Shown: piece after piece, positions 38,158-41,828 of the stretch | Layout: each line of letters begins with the position of its first letter | Position numbering within the stretch: position 1 is the first letter of the stretch | DNA from: Candidatus Enterococcus ferrettii | GTDB taxonomy: Bacteria > Bacillota > Bacilli > Lactobacillales > Enterococcaceae | Assembly: GCF_017377655.1 (NCBI RefSeq) | Contig: NZ_JAFREL010000032.1 | Span: 1 to 41,828 of the forward strand | Direction: 5' to 3' | Length of the DNA: 41,828 bases | Notes under the pieces: model-generated | What the model was told of the DNA's origin: nothing | The model's database searches: none | Seen by the model: only the letters and a program-made list of their open reading frames with translations | Made by a program: the position numbers and the translations under genes

Positions 38158-39629
38158 TATATCTCGTTTTCTACTTTTTCACTCAAATCTTCATCTGGAA
38201 AGCTCACAGAGAAGATGGTACCTTTCCCCAGCTCACTATCTACCTTTATCGTGCCTTTATGCATCCGCACCAATTCTTGGACAATCGATAAACCTAATCC
38301 AGATTCACCATGTTTTGTATTTTTACGAGAGGGGTCAACTTTATAGTAACGATCCCAAATATTTTTTATTTGTTCCTCCGTCATTCCAATGCCTGTATCA
38401 GATATTTGAACAACCGTTTTTTTATTTTCTTTGTAGACCCTTATTGAAATTATCCCGTTAGCAGTGAACTGAATAGCATTTTGAATGATGTTCACCATAA
38501 TTTGAATGAAGCGGTCATAATCGGCATAAACGTCGATGGATTCATCGGTGGTTAAGATGAGTTGATTTCCAGATGCTTGAGCTTTGGCTTCCAGCTGAGT
38601 AAGCAGCCCTTGCAAAACTTTGGTGGCATCAAATTTCTTTACGACCATGCTAATTTGATTGGTACGGATTTTTTCGTAATCTAGGTTTTCATTGACTAAG
38701 CGAATCAAACGACTTGTCTCATTTTGCATTAAAGCAATAGCTTTGCTGCGTTGATCTTCAGGAATCACATTATATTGCAGCCCCTCCAATAATCCGTTAA
38801 TCGTAGTCAATGGGGTGCGCATTTCGTGCGCTGCATCGGCCATAAACTGCCGCCGCCGTCCCTCTTGACGTTCAATTTCGTCCTGGGAATCCTTCAGAGC
38901 CACAGTCATGCTATTAAAATCAGCAGCCAAATCGTCGAACTCATCCTTACCTTTATCAGGAATCATTACATCAAAATTACCACTGGCAATTTTTTTAGTC
39001 GCTGAGCGCATGCGGTTGATTCGTTTAACTTGATGAGCAGCAAAGTAGTAACTAACAAACGTCGCAACTACAGTAGCAATAATAAACCCTTTGAATAGAT
39101 CGCTAGTAACTGCTTCAACACTTTCACTGATATTGCCTGCTGGTTGAGTTACTATCAGTGCACCATAAAATTGATTTTTGAGGTAAAACGGGACTATTGC
39201 ATAAGAAGTAGAGTGATCTTTGCCATAAATATCTTGAGCCCGAATCATCTTTTGTTCTAGCCCGCTACTCAATTCCTCCCATTGAGCTTTAGTTATTAGT
39301 TTCTGTTTTGAAACTTTTTCATCATAAGGATATTGAATTGTTTTATTGCTATCTATGAAAACGAACTTTACATTTTGTGGTTCAAGTATGCCTTCCGTCG
39401 CAGTTATCGCTGCTAAGAAGGCTTCATCTTGCGTTCTGTAATAATATGGCATAATCTCTAACATCCAAGCGGTTGTATTTTGGATTGAACGAGTGTATCC
39501 AATCAATTGATTGTAATTGTTTTCTTCCATAGTGCGCCTTGTAAATTGGGTAAAGGTAATCCCAAGCGTGATCAGAATCAATAAGATCAATCCACAAAAG
39601 GCTAATAGTTGTTGGTAAAGGTATTTCAT
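38157..39629 (-). CDS. Sensor histidine kinase (orphan)
   Basis: A 490-aa membrane kinase with GAGGAG five bases before its ATG. Membrane segments at about 9-30 and 175-198 enclose an extracellular sensor region of about 145 residues; HAMP follows; HisKA has the phospho-acceptor His268 in DAAHEMRTPLT; the ATPase domain has the N box (NIIQNAIQFT), DTGIGM and GESGLGLSIV. These are all intact, so it should be active. No response-regulator gene with a true receiver is found next to it or elsewhere in the window; such kinases normally sit just behind their regulator. Confidence 0.9.
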   Translation of the reverse strand: MKYLYQQLLAFCGLILLILITLGITFTQFTRRTMEENNYNQLIGYTRSIQNTTAWMLEIMPYYYRTQDEAFLAAITATEGILEPQNVKFVFIDSNKTIQYPYDEKVSKQKLITKAQWEELSSGLEQKMIRAQDIYGKDHSTSYAIVPFYLKNQFYGALIVTQPAGNISESVEAVTSDLFKGFIIATVVATFVSYYFAAHQVKRINRMRSATKKIASGNFDVMIPDKGKDEFDDLAADFNSMTVALKDSQDEIERQEGRRRQFMADAAHEMRTPLTTINGLLEGLQYNVIPEDQRSKAIALMQNETSRLIRLVNENLDYEKIRTNQISMVVKKFDATKVLQGLLTQLEAKAQASGNQLILTTDESIDVYADYDRFIQIMVNIIQNAIQFTANGIISIRVYKENKKTVVQISDTGIGMTEEQIKNIWDRYYKVDPSRKNTKHGESGLGLSIVQELVRMHKGTIKVDSELGKGTIFSVSFPDEDLSEKVENEI

Positions 39630-39888
39630 AGGCTACTCCTCAATAAAGTATATTAGACGCATCCATCTCAAAGTCACTTATCAAGTATACTTGAATTCGT
39701 CTATGGTGGCTATTGGCTAATTAGAGAAATACTAATAATATTTTAATCATATAGTACAAAATATTTAACAATTAGATTGAATCTTATTGAAATTCTGTAA
39801 CGATCAATACGTTTTTTTAATACCTTTTTTTCGTACAAGGTCAACGGAATAGAAACTTCACCTGAAACAACCTAAACAAGAGCGCACC

Positions 39889-39925
39889 TTAGAAATCTTA
39901 ACAGATTTTTAGCACGCTCTTTTTA
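39889..39925. terminator. Weak hairpin between kinase and small secreted gene
   Basis: AAGAGCG and CGCTCTT flank a 21-base loop, followed by a short T-run. 39630-39997 otherwise contains nothing recognisable. Confidence 0.4.
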
Positions 39926-39997
39926 ATTGTGTTTGAAAGTATATTTGTTACTACTATTGATCTACGATCTTCAAGCTCAAAAAGTTTGTTTTGACTT

Positions 39998-40327
39998 TTA
40001 AATATATCCGCTAATTGTGCCCCAATATACACAATGATACTTATAATCCTTATAGTAGTAAGACATCAAAGTTAACCTTCCGCTTTGGGAGCCTCTTGTT
40101 ACCCATATCGTTGAAGGTGGTGGTGTATGGAAAGAACACATATGATAGATGTTTTGAGACGCCCACATGTACGGCTGAATTTGCGAGTTAGAGCCTAGAG
40201 TTTCTGGAGCTTCTAATTCAATGGTTACTTCTCCTGGCGCAGGTCCTGCTTCTGCAGCATCAACTTTAGTTGTTGAGATTGTAAGTATCGCAAATAACCC
40301 AGCAATAATTAAAACTAATTTTTTCAT
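39998..40327 (-). CDS. Small secreted protein
   Basis: A 109-aa protein with GGAGGGAAATTT before the ATG. The signal peptide ends at about residue 24 (KVDAAEA), leaving about 84 residues that are aromatic-rich and carry two cysteines (YHMCSFHTP and YHCVYWG), possibly a disulfide. No lantibiotic or double-glycine leader is seen, so a bacteriocin is not supported. It has a dedicated promoter region bearing the AATCGACC motif at 40401. Function unknown. Confidence 0.65.
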   Translation of the reverse strand: MKKLVLIIAGLFAILTISTTKVDAAEAGPAPGEVTIELEAPETLGSNSQIQPYMWASQNIYHMCSFHTPPPSTIWVTRGSQSGRLTLMSYYYKDYKYHCVYWGTISGYI

Positions 40328-40400
40328 AAATTTCCCTCCTTTTTTTAATGCTTTTCTTTTATAGTACCATCGGATACATAACAGGGAGGCTTTTCATCAT

Positions 40401-40420
40401 AATCGACCATTTTTCGATCA
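40401..40420. promoter_or_regulatory. Shared AATCGACC dyad motif, copy C
   Basis: AATCGACCATTTTTCGATCA; here the dyad ATCGA-N7-TCGAT is perfect. It lies about 35 bp upstream of a TATAAA/TACTAT -10 region for the minus-strand secreted-protein gene, similar to the spacing at 6010. Confidence 0.6.
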
Positions 40421-40456
40421 CCAAATGCCAATTAAATTTTCTATTATTTAGTAATA

Positions 40457-40486
40457 ACTCAAGTTTCGCACATGCAAAACTTGAGT
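40457..40486. repeat. Palindromic repeat, right copy
   Basis: ACTCAAGTTTCGCACATGCA then AAACTTGAGT. It is palindromic and inverted relative to the copy at 38001. The remaining DNA to 40619 has no gene. Confidence 0.6.
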
Positions 40487-40619
40487 AACTAGGGTACAAT
40501 TTGTTTTACTAGCTCAGCATTACGGATTAATTATCCCAATGGTTGATTGGTCCTAACATATCTTTATTTTTCCCTATCATCTTTTACTTTGCAACACACC
40601 CCCTTCGTGGAGGTAGTAA

Positions 40620-40949
40620 ATTTCTATTGAAGGCAAGGACCTCTTTTGGTTAAGTGAAGCAGGAGATCAACTGGCTGCTAACTATTTAAATGACATGTAC
40701 CAAAGGATCGCCAATAACCTGTACAATATCCAAGTAACTCTGGATCCTGAGCTGAGCATTTTAGGCGGCGGTGTTTCAAAACGACCAGAACTGGCAGAAG
40801 AGATTGCCGGCCGGCTTAAGCATTTGTTGAAAGAGGAGCAGGTGGAAGAAATCATGCCTCAGATTCGCTGCTGTGCGTTTCAAAACGATGCCAATTTAGT
40901 TGGAGCGGCGTTAAATTTTGAACGGACCTTTGCGAAGAATGAAAGATAG
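40620..40949 (+). pseudogene. 5'-truncated ROK-family sugar kinase
   Basis: About 110 codons that match the C-terminus of ROK kinases: LFWLSEAGDQLAANYLNDMY, then NLYNIQVTLDPELSILGGGV and a final CCAFQNDANLVGAALNF. Full ROK proteins are about 290-320 residues with ATP- and sugar-binding motifs in the missing N-terminal two thirds. The frame is blocked by TAA at 40617 and no normal start lies near. It marks a deletion or integration junction at about 40.6 kb. A GGAGG six bases before an ATT codon is probably chance. Confidence 0.8.
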
Positions 40950-40970
40950 CGGCTACCATGAAAAAAGACA

Positions 40971-41014
40971 AGCAAATTCGATCTTATAAAGATCAAGTTT
41001 GCTTGTCTTTTAGT
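40971..41014. terminator. Bidirectional terminator
   Basis: AAAAGACAAGCAAA and TTTGCTTGTCTTTT form a 14-bp perfect stem between the ROK remnant and the minus-strand surface genes, with an AT-rich loop; it can end transcripts from both sides. Confidence 0.8.
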
Positions 41015-41024
41015 ATTCCCTGAG

Positions 41025-41261
41025 TTAGGATTCACTCAGCTTTTTCTTTAGCCAAAACGCCAGTATAACCAGCAGTAGGCCCAAGAAAGAGAAAAGAAAT
41101 AGTTGATTGGTATCACCGGTTTTAGGATACGATTGCTGCTGCACCACATAGTGAGGAACAAGCTGCTCATTTTTTTCAGGCGGCTGTTCTGATTCAGCGG
41201 GTGCTTCAGGAGCAGGAGCTTCAAGTCCTAATTGACCGTAAACCTCGATATCCGTATCCAT
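41025..41261 (-). CDS. Small wall-anchor protein with YPKTGD motif
   Basis: A 78-aa protein with GAGGTGATTGA before the ATG, 27 bp after the WxL-locus gene. The C-terminus has an LPxTG-like YPKTGD, a membrane helix (FLFSFLGLLLVILAFWL) and KKKLSES. The first 45 residues are Pro/Glu-rich. There is no signal peptide: it starts MDTDIEVYGQLG, a phrase resembling the mature start of the upstream protein (TADIEINGTLG). Either export uses another route, the protein is a remnant, or the annotated start misses an upstream part. Small anchor proteins of this kind accompany WxL clusters in enterococci. Confidence 0.65.
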   Translation of the reverse strand: MDTDIEVYGQLGLEAPAPEAPAESEQPPEKNEQLVPHYVVQQQSYPKTGDTNQLFLFSFLGLLLVILAFWLKKKLSES

Positions 41262-41288
41262 TCAATCACCTCATCCAGCAGGAAATGC

Positions 41289-41828
41289 TTAGTTCCATTT
41301 CACTGCATCGAATTTTAGGTTCAAGGTGTATTTTAGCTGTTGTTGTGACTCAGCTGTTGCACTTCCAGAGTAAGTAAAGGTTGCTTTGTTTTTCTCAGGT
41401 GTTGCTGCAGCATCCGCAGCAGCCAATTGATTTTTGCTGTTCGCCAAAGTGATTAATTCTGAGTTCAATGGTGTTGCCAATGAACCGTTAGTAACCAAAC
41501 TGGTAGAAGCAGTTGTAGCAGTAACGCCTGCTGCTCCTGTTACGTCAAGCTTCAAGTTAAAGTCTGACGGTAATGTTTGGTTACCAGCATCTCCAGTGAA
41601 GCCATTTGCTGAAACGGTAACTGGTCGTCCAGAGTTGTTAACGATTGAATAGTTTGGCGCTTTAATGCTAGTATCGCTTGCAGTATTGTAGAAGATGGTT
41701 TTAGTAGGGACGGTAACGTTGATCCAGTTTACATCACCTTCTGGGATTGTTGCATCTGGATCAGTGTTATCGGCACCTAATGTTCCGTTGATCTCAATAT
41801 CTGCAGTCGATTGACCGTTAACTGTTTG
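41289..41828 (-). CDS. WxL-locus surface protein, partial (5' end outside window)
   Basis: About 179 residues of an exported-type protein, open to the right edge and ending LKFDAVKWN. It contains TADIEINGTLGADNTDPDAT, INVTVPTKTIFYNTASDTS, NNSGRPVTVSANGF and a Thr/Ala-rich beta end. The pattern INGTLG ... VTVPTK..FY ... I.NNSG.PVTVS is typical of the all-beta surface proteins that stand with small LPxTG, DUF916 and WxL genes in enterococcal and lactobacillar loci. The start and signal peptide lie outside the window. Confidence 0.75.
   Translation of the reverse strand, partial: QTVNGQSTADIEINGTLGADNTDPDATIPEGDVNWINVTVPTKTIFYNTASDTSIKAPNYSIVNNSGRPVTVSANGFTGDAGNQTLPSDFNLKLDVTGAAGVTATTASTSLVTNGSLATPLNSELITLANSKNQLAAADAAATPEKNKATFTYSGSATAESQQQLKYTLNLKFDAVKWN

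Noticed and set aside
39998..40327. Bacteriocin with immunity gene
   Set aside because: The protein has an ordinary secretion signal but no double-glycine or pediocin motif, and no small membrane immunity gene or transporter is next to it.
1..41828. CRISPR array or restriction-type defence island
   Set aside because: No regular repeat-spacer pattern, Cas, methylase or nuclease motif was found; the only direct repeats are iterons and coding stalk repeats.

Overview
The window looks like a low-GC Gram-positive (Enterococcus-type) conjugative plasmid. The evidence is a RepA_N-family initiator with in-gene repeats, a ParA-type partition operon flanked by TTACTA/TAGTAA repeats like those of pheromone-type plasmids, a Gram-positive type IV secretion system (T4SS) with PcfB/PcfC, PrgI, VirB4 and PrgK-like parts, a MOBP-type relaxase, and LPxTG, KxYKxGKxW and WxL-locus surface proteins. 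No resistance gene and no complete insertion sequence was seen. Species and plasmid type cannot be fixed without a database search.

Layout. 1-3.2 kb: partition operon on the minus strand, a repeat-rich divergent region, a small regulator and the replication initiator. 3.2-5.2 kb: a mostly non-coding stretch with one small unknown gene and two candidate structured RNAs. The first has its own promoter and a strong terminator. The second is about 507 nt, is closed by an 18-bp perfect end-to-end helix and is filled with local hairpins; it is the best candidate for an unusual system here and resembles the giant ornate RNAs of the ROOL/GOLLD type. 5.2-13.4 kb: an OmpR-type regulator and a cell-surface module: a C39-like peptidase with a KxYKxGKxW signal peptide, a DUF5648-repeat secreted protein, a 1184-aa Cna-B/VaFE adhesin with an LPQTGG anchor, and a dedicated sortase. 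13.4-29.4 kb: a conjugation operon running rightward: cell-wall hydrolase, DUF3801 protein, coupling protein, VirB2-like subunit, VirB6, PrgI, VirB4, PrgK-like hydrolase, two VirB8-like proteins, a membrane thioredoxin, a proline-rich LPxTG protein and an ArdC-type antirestriction protein. 29.4-33.0 kb: a hairpin-rich probable oriT, MobC, relaxase and a short SSB.

33.2-37.6 kb is accessory DNA: a HigBA-type toxin-antitoxin pair whose promoter predicts a leaderless toxin mRNA, a KfrA/DUF536-like coiled-coil DNA-binding protein, an array of small unknown genes including a duplicated pair and a shared leader motif, and a TraX-like membrane protein. 37.6-41.8 kb looks like a mosaic end: a possible transposase remnant, an orphan sensor kinase, a small secreted protein (the last two lie between inverted copies of a 26-30 bp palindrome), a 5'-truncated ROK kinase, and two genes of a WxL-type surface locus that runs off the right edge.

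A 20-bp near-palindrome (consensus AATCGACC-N-TTWTTCRATCA) occurs upstream of three widely spaced units (3391, 6010, 40401), suggesting a shared regulator of RNA and surface or secreted genes.
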